A DNA stretch of 64,000 bases from Magnetococcales bacterium (GCA_002753515.1 PEAK01000007.1:31964-95963); one strand, 5' to 3'; shown: positions 1 through 9,517, numbered from the stretch's first letter. The notes: a model not told the origin generated them from the sequence alone. Numbers and translations are program-made.

Positions 1-328
1 GAAAACTTCTTTTGATGCTACGTCGGACATGTTTCTGATCATTACGCTGATCGCGGTCATTGTCAGCGTTGCCGGAAAATTCATCGGCATTCTGATCCCC
101 GCCCGCATCACCGGGGAAAGCTGGTCCGATTCCCTGACCCTTGGCATTCTCATGCAAACCAAGGGAATGATGGAGGTCCTCATCCTGACCATCTTCCGGG
201 ATGCCAATATTATCTCAACGACCTGTTTTTCGGCGATGATGTTCATGGCCATCATCACCACTTCTTTGACCATGCCCTTGCTGCGCGTAGTCACGTTTTG
301 GAAAGAGCGCACGGGGGCCAGTGTTTAA
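1..328 (+). CDS. Cation/proton antiporter, CPA2 family, C-terminal fragment
   Basis: The reading frame is already open at base 2 and ends at 328, so only the last ~109 residues are present. They show hydrophobic membrane segments and the block ARITGESWSDSLTLG, then MQTKGMMEVL, which matches the last helices of CPA2 (KefB/NapA-type) sodium or potassium/proton antiporters of the inner membrane. The missing upstream part should hold most of the transporter core. It converges on the GH57 gene with a ~66-base gap. The ion carried cannot be told from this fragment. Confidence 0.7.
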   Translation, partial: KTSFDATSDMFLIITLIAVIVSVAGKFIGILIPARITGESWSDSLTLGILMQTKGMMEVLILTIFRDANIISTTCFSAMMFMAIITTSLTMPLLRVVTFWKERTGASV

Positions 329-394
329 ACCCGGCAAAGATATCGCCCCCTTTTCGGGTTTGACCAAAAAACCGCCTGAAACCATCACCCCGAA

Positions 395-1858
395 TCAAAA
401 ATCGTACTGTAAGATCGCCTTGGTCCGACGGCAGATTTCCCGACCGAAATTGGTCCACTCCCCCTCCCCCCAATAGCGATAGCAACTGGTCTGCGAAGCC
501 AGCAAATGGAACAAGGCGTTTTTATAGCGATAGTCCCCCGCCACCGCTTCCGGGTTCGGTATTTTGCGATGAAACAACACGCTTGACTCTTCCATGGGCC
601 CCAGGACATTTTCATAGCCATTGACCCAGGAAATGGATTGCGTCCAGGATCCCCCATCCATGTGAAAACGCGGATCCTCTTTTTTCAGGTTGGCGATCAC
701 CTGGGCCAAGGTATCCGGCCCGTCCCCCGGCTGCATGCGTTCCCAAATACGCCGCTGCAACACCGGTTGCACCACGGGCAGATCGGACTCCTTCACCCCG
801 GAGGCGAACAGATGTTCCAGATATTCGGTCACATTCATGGCGGGATGCCGGCTGCCGGAACACTCCCGCACCACATCCCGATATTTCGGGGGGAATTCAT
901 TCATCATCACCCCACCATTTTCCCCATCGGCGATTTGTGTGACCAATGGGGGGATCATCCGTCCGGCCAGGGAGCGGCGATTCAAACTTTTCGCCTCGTA
1001 GTAGGGCTGCATCTGCCCCACCAGTTTGGTATCCGAGCCTTGTGTTTTGATGATGGCGATGATGCTCTCGGTCTGGCCGTTGGAATTGGAACACACCAAA
1101 CGATGCGGGATATGGGGATCCCTGGAATGATGCCCATTGTCCGGTTGTTCCACGGTGTGTTCCTGCACCAACACCCACTGATAGCCGTTATCCTTCAAGG
1201 TTTTGACAAAATTCCAGGCGACATCGGGGTGATTGGGGAGCGCCATTTCCGACGGGGAGAAACCTCGGACCCGAGTCAAGGCGTCCAAACCGAAGATGGC
1301 GGCGAAATGGTGGCGCCACGCCTCGACATGCAAACGAAAATCCTGCACGGGGGTCGATGGGGCCACCGGATGTCCCCAGCCGATACCCAGCCATTCGACG
1401 CTGCGCCGATAATCGGGATGTTGGGTGATTTCCTTCAGGTCGGCGATGGCATCATCCGCCCCCATGTGCCGCAAACCATGAAACAACGTCCCCGAATAAT
1501 CCAGCATCACACGTGGTGACAGACCTTCGTGAATCAATTGTTTCAATATACGTCCCATGCGCCGGTAACAATCCAGAAACACCGTGGCGTTATGATTGTC
1601 GCCAATGCCGGGATGATCCATCATATGTTTCAGATTACTGATGATTTCCGCAGTCTCCAGGGAGGCCCCACCTGCGGGGATCAATGGTTGGTGCATATGC
1701 AAGGCGACGGCGAAAGCGCTTTGCACCTCGGCAAAGCGCACATCGCTGTCGGCCAAGAAGACCGGCTGGTCTTTGGAAGCGGCAAGATGGTCTTGCAAGA
1801 GTTTGCCAGACCCGGAAATATTAGGCAAACCACCGGTATACTCGGGCAGTTCAATCAT
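395..1858 (-). CDS. Glycoside hydrolase family 57 protein
   Basis: 487 residues. HMHQP at 54-58 is the GH57 first motif, and RGFSPSEMALP around 198-208 resembles the motif carrying the nucleophile, with E204 as the candidate. GH57 enzymes are alpha-amylases, 4-alpha-glucanotransferases or branching enzymes acting on alpha-glucans. The gene is downstream of glgB and glgA on the same strand, so it probably trims or remodels glycogen. AAGGAG sits 7 bases before the ATG. A small mobile repeat (1916-2065) separates it from glgA. Exact specificity is unknown. Confidence 0.8.
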   Translation of the reverse strand: MIELPEYTGGLPNISGSGKLLQDHLAASKDQPVFLADSDVRFAEVQSAFAVALHMHQPLIPAGGASLETAEIISNLKHMMDHPGIGDNHNATVFLDCYRRMGRILKQLIHEGLSPRVMLDYSGTLFHGLRHMGADDAIADLKEITQHPDYRRSVEWLGIGWGHPVAPSTPVQDFRLHVEAWRHHFAAIFGLDALTRVRGFSPSEMALPNHPDVAWNFVKTLKDNGYQWVLVQEHTVEQPDNGHHSRDPHIPHRLVCSNSNGQTESIIAIIKTQGSDTKLVGQMQPYYEAKSLNRRSLAGRMIPPLVTQIADGENGGVMMNEFPPKYRDVVRECSGSRHPAMNVTEYLEHLFASGVKESDLPVVQPVLQRRIWERMQPGDGPDTLAQVIANLKKEDPRFHMDGGSWTQSISWVNGYENVLGPMEESSVLFHRKIPNPEAVAGDYRYKNALFHLLASQTSCYRYWGEGEWTNFGREICRRTKAILQYDF

Positions 1859-1915
1859 GTTCAGGCTCCTTTTCGCCTTTCAAACATTGCCGGCATACCG
1901 AATGGCACGTTGCCC

Positions 1916-2065
1916 TGAACCGCAACCAACACGGGAAACGTAGTTTTCCAGTGTCATTCCCGCGAAAGCGGGAATCCAGAAAGTCAGGGGAGGTAGGAAA
2001 GTCCTCTGGATCCCCGCTTTCGCGAGGATGACAATAACTACACATCCCAAGATAGCTGCGGTTTA
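1916..2065. repeat. Small palindromic mobile repeat, family A, copy 1
   Basis: About 150 bp with ends resembling AACCGCAACC and TGCGGTTTA in inverted orientation. Inside are two opposed copies of a CATTCCCGCGAAAGCGGGAAT-type palindrome, each bordered by CCAGAAAGTC or CTGGATCC. Close relatives lie at 7958-8134 and 35956-36106, with a fragment near 6222. The copy fills the gap between glgA and the GH57 gene and ends 2 bases from the glgA stop codon. It has no coding capacity and looks like a MITE or REP-like element. Confidence 0.75.
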
Positions 2066-2067
2066 GT

Positions 2068-3546
2068 TTATTTATGCCGGATGAATTCGTATATGTTGAG
2101 GTAGTCCAACCCCGGATGATTCCATGAATAATCCTTGCGCATGCAATTGCCGCGAATTTTTTTCCAATACTCCCAATTGCGGTACAACCCCAAGGCGCGG
2201 AACATGGCCGTTTCGAAGCCGCCATAATCGGCTGATTCGAAGGAGAAACCGTTGCGTTCCTCCATTGGGGCCGGGGAATAATCCCAATCAAAGACGGTAT
2301 CCACCAAGCCACCCACCGCCCGGACGATGGGAACCGTGCCGTAGCGCATGGCGATCAATTGCGTCAATCCGCACGGTTCAAACAAACTGGGGACCACGAA
2401 CATGTCCGAGCCGGCATAAATCAAACGCGACAACTCTTCATTGAAACCGATTTCGAGATGGCAATGGGGATTGTCGTTCAGATAATGTTTCAGGTGCCAG
2501 AAATAATCGTTGATACCATATTCCGGGCTGGTTCCCAGCAATACGAACTGGGCATGATTGTGAATGGCGGTGAACAGGGCATGACGGATCAGATGGACAC
2601 CTTTTTGCGTGTCCAAACGCCCGACATAGGCGACGATGGGCCGATCACACTGTTCCAGCAGCAGGCGATGCCGCAATGCCGACTTGTTGGCCGCTTTGCC
2701 TTCGAGGTCATCCAGGTCTAGCACCGAATAGTGATGCGGGATATGGGGATCCCATTCGGGATTCCACATTTCATAATCCAAGCCATTCAAGACGCCGCCA
2801 AACTTGGAACCGAAGCGGTGCAACGTATGGCCCATGCCATATCCCTGGTCGGTGTACATGGCCTCCCAGGCGTGCTTGCGGGAAACCGTGGTCACGAAGT
2901 TGGCATAGACGATGGCCGCTTTGGTAAAATTGATGGCGAACGGATTGTGATCATCCCCCATCCGTTCGGTGGAGAAATAGTGTTCCGGGCGATGGAGGCC
3001 GGTGGCGTACAACACTTCGCCCCCGGCATGGCCCTGATGTTTGAAATTATGAATGGTGTGGATCACCCTTGATGTATTCATTCCCAGTGGGCCATAGATT
3101 TCGAAGAGAATGGCGGCGGCCAAGCCCGTTTGCCAATCATGGGAATGAATGATATCCGGGCGTTTGCCCGATTTGTACATGAATTCCAGGGCGGCACGGG
3201 TGAAGAATGCGTAGCGAATGGCTTCGTCGTAGAAGCCGTAGAAGGATCCCCGATTAAAGAAATGATCATTGGAGTGGGGATCGATAAAGAAACACAACTG
3301 ACCATGGACATGACCCGACCACACCGTACAGTGAATGGCCCCACCCCACCAGGGAACCCACAGGTCATCATAACAAACCGCCAATCCCCAAACATGGTCA
3401 TAACGCATGCAATCATATTTGGGCAGGATGACCTCGACCGTATGGCCGCGAATACTGATCTCACGGCACAACCCGTAAACCATATCGGCAAGGCCACCCA
3501 CTTTGGCAACGGGAGCCAGTTCAGAAGAAATCGTAACGACATACAT
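2068..3546 (-). CDS. glgA: Glycogen synthase (ADP-glucose type, GT5)
   Basis: 492 residues from the ATG at 3546, chosen because GGAGG lies 9 bases upstream and the protein then opens MYVVTISSELAPVAKVGGLA, as GlgA does. KVGGL is the ADP-glucose contact motif. VAYVGRLDTQKG and FEPCGLTQLIAMRYG form the GT-B C-terminal nucleotide-sugar site. It elongates alpha-1,4-glucan from ADP-glucose in the cytoplasm. glgB lies directly upstream in the same operon. No glgC (ADP-glucose pyrophosphorylase) is in the window. Confidence 0.93.
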   Translation of the reverse strand: MYVVTISSELAPVAKVGGLADMVYGLCREISIRGHTVEVILPKYDCMRYDHVWGLAVCYDDLWVPWWGGAIHCTVWSGHVHGQLCFFIDPHSNDHFFNRGSFYGFYDEAIRYAFFTRAALEFMYKSGKRPDIIHSHDWQTGLAAAILFEIYGPLGMNTSRVIHTIHNFKHQGHAGGEVLYATGLHRPEHYFSTERMGDDHNPFAINFTKAAIVYANFVTTVSRKHAWEAMYTDQGYGMGHTLHRFGSKFGGVLNGLDYEMWNPEWDPHIPHHYSVLDLDDLEGKAANKSALRHRLLLEQCDRPIVAYVGRLDTQKGVHLIRHALFTAIHNHAQFVLLGTSPEYGINDYFWHLKHYLNDNPHCHLEIGFNEELSRLIYAGSDMFVVPSLFEPCGLTQLIAMRYGTVPIVRAVGGLVDTVFDWDYSPAPMEERNGFSFESADYGGFETAMFRALGLYRNWEYWKKIRGNCMRKDYSWNHPGLDYLNIYEFIRHK

Positions 3547-3643
3547 GGACCGAATCCTCCAAGACTTATGGCCGGTCCAACCCTCCGCTTGAGGGTTCAC
3601 GATCCCGGCGATATGAAATCATTGACCAACGACAATAGCGGCC

Positions 3644-6007
3644 TCACCGTCCCGGTGGGTACCCTTGTTCCACCTTCCCATCCACTGCGGCACCGTGCTG
3701 AAACCGGGCATGGGATTGGGAAACACTATCCTGGACACCTTGCCCGGAAGAACCGTCCGCATAATCGCGATCATCCTCACCCGTGCGCTGATGGATCAAG
3801 ATCAATCCCGCCAGCGGTGGCAGCGTCAACGCCAACGAGTGCTGCCGCCCATGGGCCGGGACTTCCACGGTCTGCACCTGACCGCCGTTACCCACATTGG
3901 ATCCCGAATATTTTTCCGCGTCGCTGTTAAAGATTTCGGTGTAGACCCCTGGCTTGGCGACACCGATGTGGAAATTCCCCCGGACCACCGGGGTGAAATT
4001 GCAGACGATGACAATATCCCCTGACGTGCGTCCGCGTCGGATCCAGGCCAGAATGCTTTGATGGTGGTCATTGCATTCGATCCACTCGAAACCAGCCGGT
4101 TCATGGTCCAGGTCATGCATGGACAACAACCCGCGGTACAAGCGATTGAGATCCTGGATCACACGGAACACGCCCTGATGGAACGGTACCCTTTCCAGGA
4201 GATGCCAATCCAGACTCACCAAATGGTTCCATTGCTGTCCCTGGGCGAATTCATCCCCCATGAACAACAGTTTCTTGCCCGGATAGGCGAACATGAAGGT
4301 GTAGTAACAGCGCAAATTGGCAAATTTTTGCCATGCGTCCCCGGTCATTTGATCCAACAGCGACCCTTTGCCATGGACCACTTCATCATGGGACAGGGGC
4401 AATATGAAATTTTCGTGGAAGCAATACAGCATGCCGAACGTCAAATGGTTGTGGTGGTGCGAACGGTGAATCGGCTCCTTGTGCATATATTCCAGGGTAT
4501 CGTTCATCCACCCCATGTTCCATTTGAACCCGAACCCCAACCCCCCCGAATCGATCGGTCGCGACACCTGGGGCCAGGCCGTGGACTCTTCGGCGATGGT
4601 GATCGCCCCCTGACCCTCTTCGTAAACCTTGGTATTGAGGGTGCGAATGAAATCAATCGCCTCCAAATTTTCCTTGCCGCCATATTGGTTGGGGATCCAT
4701 TCGCCATTTTGCCGCGCATAGTCGTGGTAAAGCATGGAGGCCACGGCATCGACCCGCAGGGCATCGAGATGGAACTGTTCGATCCAGTACAGGGCATTGG
4801 CTATCAGGAAGTTACTGACCTCTTTGCGGCCAAAGTTGTACACCAGGGTATTCCAATCGGGATGGAATCCGCGCCGGGGATCTTCGTGTTCGTAGAGGGC
4901 CGTGCCATCAAAGCGTCCCAAACCATGGCCGTCGGTGGGGAAATGGCCAACAACCCAATCCATGATGACGCCAATGCCCGCCTGATGCAGGCGATCCACC
5001 AGGTAGCGCAAATCATCGGGTTGACCGTAGCGGCAGGTGGGGGCGTACAGGCCCGTGGGTTGATAGCCCCAGGAACCCTCGAACGGGAACTCTGACAACG
5101 GTAAAAATTCCACATGGGTGAAACCGAGATCCTGGATGTAGGGGACCAGCTCATCGGCGAGTTCACGATAGGAAAGGCTGCGGTTACCCTCTTCCGGCTT
5201 GCGGCGCCACGACCCCAGATGGAGTTCGTAGATACTCATGGGATTGTTATAATAGTTATGGTTCTTACGCGCTTCCATCCAGACGCCGTCACCCCATTCG
5301 TAGGTGCTGGGTGCCTGAACGATGGAGGCGTTGCCCGGGGGCAACTCCCCGGCAAAGGCAAAGGGATCGGCCTTGTCGGGTTGCAGGTCGCCGTGCGGCC
5401 CCTTGACCTCGAACTTGTACAGGTCGCCGGAACGAATGTGGGGGATGAACAATTCCCACACACCGCACTCCTGCCGCAAACGCATGGGATGGCGGCGTCC
5501 GTCCCAATTGTTGAAGTTACCGATGACACTGACACGCTGGGCATTCGGGGCCCACACCGCGAAAAAGGTTCCTTCCACCCCATCGACGTTCTTCAGGTGG
5601 GCGCCCATGTGCTCATAAAGACGCCAATGGCGCCCTTCGGAGAACAAATAAACATCCATTTCCCCCAACAGGGGTGGCAACCGATAGGGATCTTCCAGAA
5701 GTACGGGACCGGCTCCGAAATCAACGGTGAAACGATGGTTGAAACGCTCGGTTTGATGCCGCAGATGGATGCCATACAACCCCCAATCGTGAATCGGCTC
5801 CATCCTGCCCATGTTCTTGCCCGTATCCCGATCGACCAACTCCACGTACAGGGCACCCGGGAGAAAGGTACGCACCACCAGGGTCCCATCCTCAAGGGTA
5901 TGCATACCCAAGAATGCAAACGGATCCCGGCAATAGCCGTTGACAATCTGATCAATGAAATAGTGTGGATGAATGACGATACCCGAATCTTGGTTGTGAT
6001 GTGTCAT
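3644..6007 (-). CDS. glgB: 1,4-alpha-glucan branching enzyme (GH13)
   Basis: 787 residues. An N-terminal carbohydrate-binding region (WAPNAQRVSVIGNFNNWDG) is followed by a GH13 barrel with DWVVGHFPTDGHGL, the nucleophile region ALRVDAVAS, the acid/base AEESTAWP and LSHDEVVHGKGS. It makes the alpha-1,6 branches of glycogen. Family members usually end soon after a motif like LPPLAGLILIH, but this frame continues about 47 hydrophilic residues to the stop. AAGGGG precedes the ATG by 4 bases. It is the first gene of the glycogen operon. Confidence 0.94.
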   Translation of the reverse strand: MTHHNQDSGIVIHPHYFIDQIVNGYCRDPFAFLGMHTLEDGTLVVRTFLPGALYVELVDRDTGKNMGRMEPIHDWGLYGIHLRHQTERFNHRFTVDFGAGPVLLEDPYRLPPLLGEMDVYLFSEGRHWRLYEHMGAHLKNVDGVEGTFFAVWAPNAQRVSVIGNFNNWDGRRHPMRLRQECGVWELFIPHIRSGDLYKFEVKGPHGDLQPDKADPFAFAGELPPGNASIVQAPSTYEWGDGVWMEARKNHNYYNNPMSIYELHLGSWRRKPEEGNRSLSYRELADELVPYIQDLGFTHVEFLPLSEFPFEGSWGYQPTGLYAPTCRYGQPDDLRYLVDRLHQAGIGVIMDWVVGHFPTDGHGLGRFDGTALYEHEDPRRGFHPDWNTLVYNFGRKEVSNFLIANALYWIEQFHLDALRVDAVASMLYHDYARQNGEWIPNQYGGKENLEAIDFIRTLNTKVYEEGQGAITIAEESTAWPQVSRPIDSGGLGFGFKWNMGWMNDTLEYMHKEPIHRSHHHNHLTFGMLYCFHENFILPLSHDEVVHGKGSLLDQMTGDAWQKFANLRCYYTFMFAYPGKKLLFMGDEFAQGQQWNHLVSLDWHLLERVPFHQGVFRVIQDLNRLYRGLLSMHDLDHEPAGFEWIECNDHHQSILAWIRRGRTSGDIVIVCNFTPVVRGNFHIGVAKPGVYTEIFNSDAEKYSGSNVGNGGQVQTVEVPAHGRQHSLALTLPPLAGLILIHQRTGEDDRDYADGSSGQGVQDSVSQSHARFQHGAAVDGKVEQGYPPGR

Positions 6008-6221
6008 GGTGCCCCTTTTCTTGGGCTGCGCCCACTCTCTTTAAGATCAATTTTTTAGTTCAGGTCTTCGATCCCGAGCCGACCCTCCAGCCAACATTTC
6101 AAGCAGGATCCCTGCAATCGTTCACTTCCCCCACCTTAAAAAGCCAGCTCTCAAACCGTGCTGCGGACTATACCATCCGTTCACCAACGTTGGCCATGCT
6201 TTTTTACTCTTAACGATTCCC

Positions 6222-6276
6222 AAACTGCGGCCAACACCTCAAGACACGTTGTTTCCCAGTGTCATTCCCGGCGAAA
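6222..6276. repeat. Fragment of family A mobile repeat
   Basis: The stretch from AAACTGCGGCCAACACC through CCCAGTGTCATTCCCGGCG matches the left third of the element seen whole at 1916-2065. The rest is missing, and a 9-bp repeat region follows. It lies in the ~500-base gap upstream of glgB. Confidence 0.5.
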
Positions 6277-6306
6277 CAAGGTGATCATCGTACCCCCCAT
6301 GAGAAA

Positions 6307-6494
6307 CATGAGCATCTTGAGCATCTTGTTTTATATAAATTATTCAATAATATTATATATCATAAAATCGTATATTTAGTGTAATACAAGATGCTCAAGA
6401 TGCTCAAGATGCTCATGATATCTGGATGATCAGGTTGATCATGTTGATCCCCTCGCTCAAGATGATCAAGACGCTCAAGAAATGGCTCAAGGGT
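6307..6494. repeat. 9-bp minisatellite with inverted partner around an AT-rich core
   Basis: Bases 6307-6328 (CATGAGCATCTTGAGCATCTTG) are the exact inverse complement of 6396-6417. The ~68 bases between are mostly A and T. From 6387 to about 6494 the sequence is a degenerate array of 9-bp units: CAAGATGCT three times, then drifting versions such as TGGATGATC and CAAGACGCT. As single strand it can form a 22-bp stem. It lies between the lpdA stop and glgB. No protein-coding support was seen. Function unknown. Confidence 0.7.
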
Positions 6495-6514
6495 GACGGA
6501 GGGATTTCCCTGGA

Positions 6515-7936
6515 TCACCGTTTTGGAACGAAATAGTGGGTGCAATGGCCGAGAAACACATCCGCCGCTTCCATGATGGTTTCCGAAACCGTTGGATGGG
6601 GATGAATGGTGGCTGCCAGATCATAGGCCGTCGCCCCCATCTCCAGGGCCAACGCCCCTTCGGCGATCAAATCGCCCGCACCCTGACCCACAATGCCAAC
6701 ACCCAGGACACGTTGGGTACCGGGATCGACGATCAACTTGGTCACCCCATCCACGCCATCCCCCGAACTCAATGTTTGCGCCCTACCGGAAGCCGCCCAC
6801 GGAAAGCGGACCGTTTTCACCTCCATGCCCTGTTTTTGCGCCTCGGTTTCGGTCACCCCCACCCACGCCATTTCGGGATCGGTAAACGCCACCGCCGGAA
6901 TCCCCCGGGGATCGAACACGCTTTTTTCGCCGGCCAAAACCTCAACCGCCACCCGGGCTTCGTGGGAGGCCTTATGCGCCAACATCGGTCCACCCACCAC
7001 ATCGCCAATACAGGAAATATGGGGATCATCCGTGCGCATCCCCTTGTCAACCTTGACAAACCCCCGATCCAATTTCACCCGGGTATACTCCAACCCCAAG
7101 CCGGTGGCATTGGGCAGACGCCCCACACTCACCAGCACCCGATCAAATTCTTGCGCATGTTTGTTCCCCGCCTTGTCGCAAAACGTGACCCGGACCGCCG
7201 CACCCAGGGATTCCACCGCCTCGACCCGGGTTTCCAGCATCACCTTGTCCGCCCAACCCGCGACACGTTTGGCCAACAGACGCACCAAATCGCGATCCGC
7301 CCCCGGCAAAAGACCCGGTGTCATCTCCATGATACTGACGCGACTGCCCAGGGTGGCGTAAACCGATCCCAATTCCAAGCCGATGACCCCGCCACCGATC
7401 ACCAGCATCCGTTCGGGGATGGACTCCAGTTCCAGGGCGCGGGTGGAATCCATCACCCACGGGGCATCCCAAGGGAACTCCGGCAACGACCGCGAAACGG
7501 AACCGGTGGCCAGGATGCAAGAGTCGTAGGTCAATTCCCGCATTTCGCCATTGGCTTGCCGCACCGCGATCCTGTCCGAAGCCAGAAAGGTTGCCGTTCC
7601 CTGAATGAAGGTCACCTTGCGCTTGAGACATTGTTGTCCCAGGCCCGAGGTCAAGCGTTCCACCACCTTGTTTTTCCACGCCCGCAACGCCGCGAGATCG
7701 ATCTCGGGTTTTTGAAAGCGAATCCCTATATTTTCCGCCTCTTTGGCCTCGTTGATGATTTTGGCGGCATGCAGCAAGGCTTTACTGGGAATGCACCCCC
7801 AATGCAGGCACACACCCCCCGGATGCGCCTGTTTGTCCACGAGCGTGGTCTGAAAGCCGTGGTCCGCCGCCAGGAAAGCCGCCGCATACCCACCCGGACC
7901 CGCACCGATAACCACCACATGTTTGGCTGCACACAT
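6515..7936 (-). CDS. lpdA: Dihydrolipoyl dehydrogenase (E3)
   Basis: 473 residues from the ATG at 7936 (MCAAKHVVVIGAGPGGYAAA). The frame is open further upstream, but that part is only translated mobile repeat (FWIPAFAGMT), so I exclude it. GAGPGGYAAA binds FAD, GGVCLHWGCIPSK holds the redox-active cysteine pair, VIGGGVIGLELG binds NAD, and HPHPTVSET carries the C-terminal catalytic histidine. E3 reoxidises the lipoyl arm of the pyruvate (and usually 2-oxoglutarate) dehydrogenase complex. It follows aceE and aceF on the same strand. Confidence 0.95.
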   Translation of the reverse strand: MCAAKHVVVIGAGPGGYAAAFLAADHGFQTTLVDKQAHPGGVCLHWGCIPSKALLHAAKIINEAKEAENIGIRFQKPEIDLAALRAWKNKVVERLTSGLGQQCLKRKVTFIQGTATFLASDRIAVRQANGEMRELTYDSCILATGSVSRSLPEFPWDAPWVMDSTRALELESIPERMLVIGGGVIGLELGSVYATLGSRVSIMEMTPGLLPGADRDLVRLLAKRVAGWADKVMLETRVEAVESLGAAVRVTFCDKAGNKHAQEFDRVLVSVGRLPNATGLGLEYTRVKLDRGFVKVDKGMRTDDPHISCIGDVVGGPMLAHKASHEARVAVEVLAGEKSVFDPRGIPAVAFTDPEMAWVGVTETEAQKQGMEVKTVRFPWAASGRAQTLSSGDGVDGVTKLIVDPGTQRVLGVGIVGQGAGDLIAEGALALEMGATAYDLAATIHPHPTVSETIMEAADVFLGHCTHYFVPKR

Positions 7937-7957
7937 CACACGACTCCCATCGGTTGC

Positions 7958-8134
7958 TATACCGAAACCAACTCGGGATACGTAATTTTCCAGCGTCATT
8001 CCCGCGAAAGCGGGAATCCAGAAAGTCATGGGAGATAGGAAGATCTCCCGGATCCCCGCTGAAGCCTGCCCTCGAATGCTTTAATCGGGGGCGGGGATGA
8101 CAAAAACTACGCATCCCAAAATAGCTGCGGTTTA
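7958..8134. repeat. Small palindromic mobile repeat, family A, copy 2
   Basis: About 177 bp in the aceF-lpdA gap. The left end is near TATACCGAAACC and the right end is TGCGGTTTA at 8126-8134. It shares the core CATTCCCGCGAAAGCGGGAAT and the right arm ACTACGCATCCCAAAATAGC with the other copies, but the second palindrome is enlarged by roughly 25 bases with different sequence. It sits within the likely aceEF-lpdA transcript and could fold as a long hairpin that alters lpdA expression. Confidence 0.75.
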
Positions 8135-8142
8135 AAAGCCCC

Positions 8143-9468
8143 TCATCCCTCCAGGGACAGGAGCAACGGTTCTTCCAAGGCTTCGCAGAGAAAACGCAAA
8201 AAGCGGGCACCGTCCGCCCCGTCAATCACCCGATGGTCGAAGGAGAGCGACAGCGGTAACATCAATCGCGGCTGAAAGCCGCCGTCGATGAAGACGGCTT
8301 CAAGCACGCCCTTGGCCATGCCCAGGATCGCCACTTCGGGATAGTTGATGATGGGGGTGAACCCGGTGGCACCGATGCCCCCCAGGTTGGACACGGTGAA
8401 GCTTCCCCCCTGCATCTCCTCCAAAGGTGTTTTCCCCTCCCGCGCCGTTGCCGACAGGGTGGTCAAGGCCACCGCCAATTGGCTGATGTTTTGCCGATCC
8501 ACATCGCGAATGACCGGTACGATGAGACCACGCGGGGTATCCACCGCCACGCCGATATGGACGAACCGCTTCAGGATGATCTCCTCCGATGCCATGTCCA
8601 CCGAGGCGTTGAACTGTGGGAACACTTTCAATGCCGTTGCCACCACCTTGAGCATGATGGCGGTCACGGACAATTTGCCACCCCTTTTTTGCACCCGGGG
8701 GGCCAACCGTTGCCGCACGGCTTCCAAGTGGGTGATATCCGCCTTGTCGTGACACGTCACCTGGGGTACGGTATTCCAGGTGGCCGCCATATGTTGCGCC
8801 GTCGCCTTGCGCACATTCTTCATTTTTTCCCGACTGACCGTCCCCCAACGCCCGAAATCGGGGAGCTGGGTGTGCATGGGCACCCGGCTATCGTTATAAC
8901 CACCCGTGACCGCACGACTTTGATTCCGTTGTTTCACGTGCGCCCGTACATCGGCGATGCTGATGCGTCCCCCGGGTCCGGTCCCGGTGATCTCACGAAT
9001 ATCCACCCCCAATTCCCGGGCTTCGCGACGAACCGAGGGGGCCGCCGGAACAGGGATTCCAGGGCGTGACGGCGGCAAGGCATCGCCTCCGGGGGGGGAT
9101 GCAACCGGTGCCGGCAGCACCACCGGGGCCACCGGGGCCGGAGGCGCTGCCGCAACCACCGGGGCATCCGGCCGCAAAACAACCGGGGCGACAACAGGGG
9201 CAACCGGTGCCGAAGGTTTCGGTTCCACATCCCCCATCACCGCGCGAAACAGCACCTGACCCACACTGACATGCTCACCGGGTTTGACCAGAACCTCCTG
9301 AATGGTCATGGCGCTTTCCGCCGGCACCTCGACCACCGCCTTGTTGGTTTCCACCTCCAACAACGGGGCACCGGGGGCAACCGTCATCCCCGGGGTCACC
9401 AAGACATGGACAACATCCCCCCCGGCAATGTTCTCCCCCAGATTGGGCAATTTGAATTCGGTATTCAT
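8143..9468 (-). CDS. aceF: Pyruvate dehydrogenase E2, dihydrolipoamide acetyltransferase
   Basis: 441 residues from the ATG at 9468, which has AGGAG 9 bases upstream; the ATG at 9477 would touch that site. One lipoyl domain (VETNKAVVEVPAE, with the lysine as lipoylation site) is followed by an Ala/Pro-rich linker, a peripheral subunit-binding domain (VRREARELGVDIREITGTGPGG) and a catalytic domain ending in SFDHRVIDGADGARF with the DHRxxDG active-site histidine. It moves acetyl groups to CoA. One lipoyl domain is fewer than the three of E. coli AceF. Confidence 0.95.
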   Translation of the reverse strand: MNTEFKLPNLGENIAGGDVVHVLVTPGMTVAPGAPLLEVETNKAVVEVPAESAMTIQEVLVKPGEHVSVGQVLFRAVMGDVEPKPSAPVAPVVAPVVLRPDAPVVAAAPPAPVAPVVLPAPVASPPGGDALPPSRPGIPVPAAPSVRREARELGVDIREITGTGPGGRISIADVRAHVKQRNQSRAVTGGYNDSRVPMHTQLPDFGRWGTVSREKMKNVRKATAQHMAATWNTVPQVTCHDKADITHLEAVRQRLAPRVQKRGGKLSVTAIMLKVVATALKVFPQFNASVDMASEEIILKRFVHIGVAVDTPRGLIVPVIRDVDRQNISQLAVALTTLSATAREGKTPLEEMQGGSFTVSNLGGIGATGFTPIINYPEVAILGMAKGVLEAVFIDGGFQPRLMLPLSLSFDHRVIDGADGARFLRFLCEALEEPLLLSLEG

Positions 9469-9517
9469 GCGGGACATCTCCTGAAAATCCTGGCTTGTCG
9501 ATGGTGATCCCAGCCGG

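Noticed and set aside
638..1519. 293-codon plus-strand open frame opposite the GH57 gene
   Set aside because: Antisense shadow; composition (many His, Gly, Pro) is that of reversed coding sequence, with no ribosome site.
6387..6494. CRISPR array
   Set aside because: The units are 9 bp, contiguous and degenerate, without unique spacers, and no cas gene is near.
6536..8038. 500-codon open frame on the plus strand opposite lpdA
   Set aside because: It is the antisense shadow of a GC-rich gene. LpdA motifs on the minus strand are complete and the plus-strand product has no recognisable domain.
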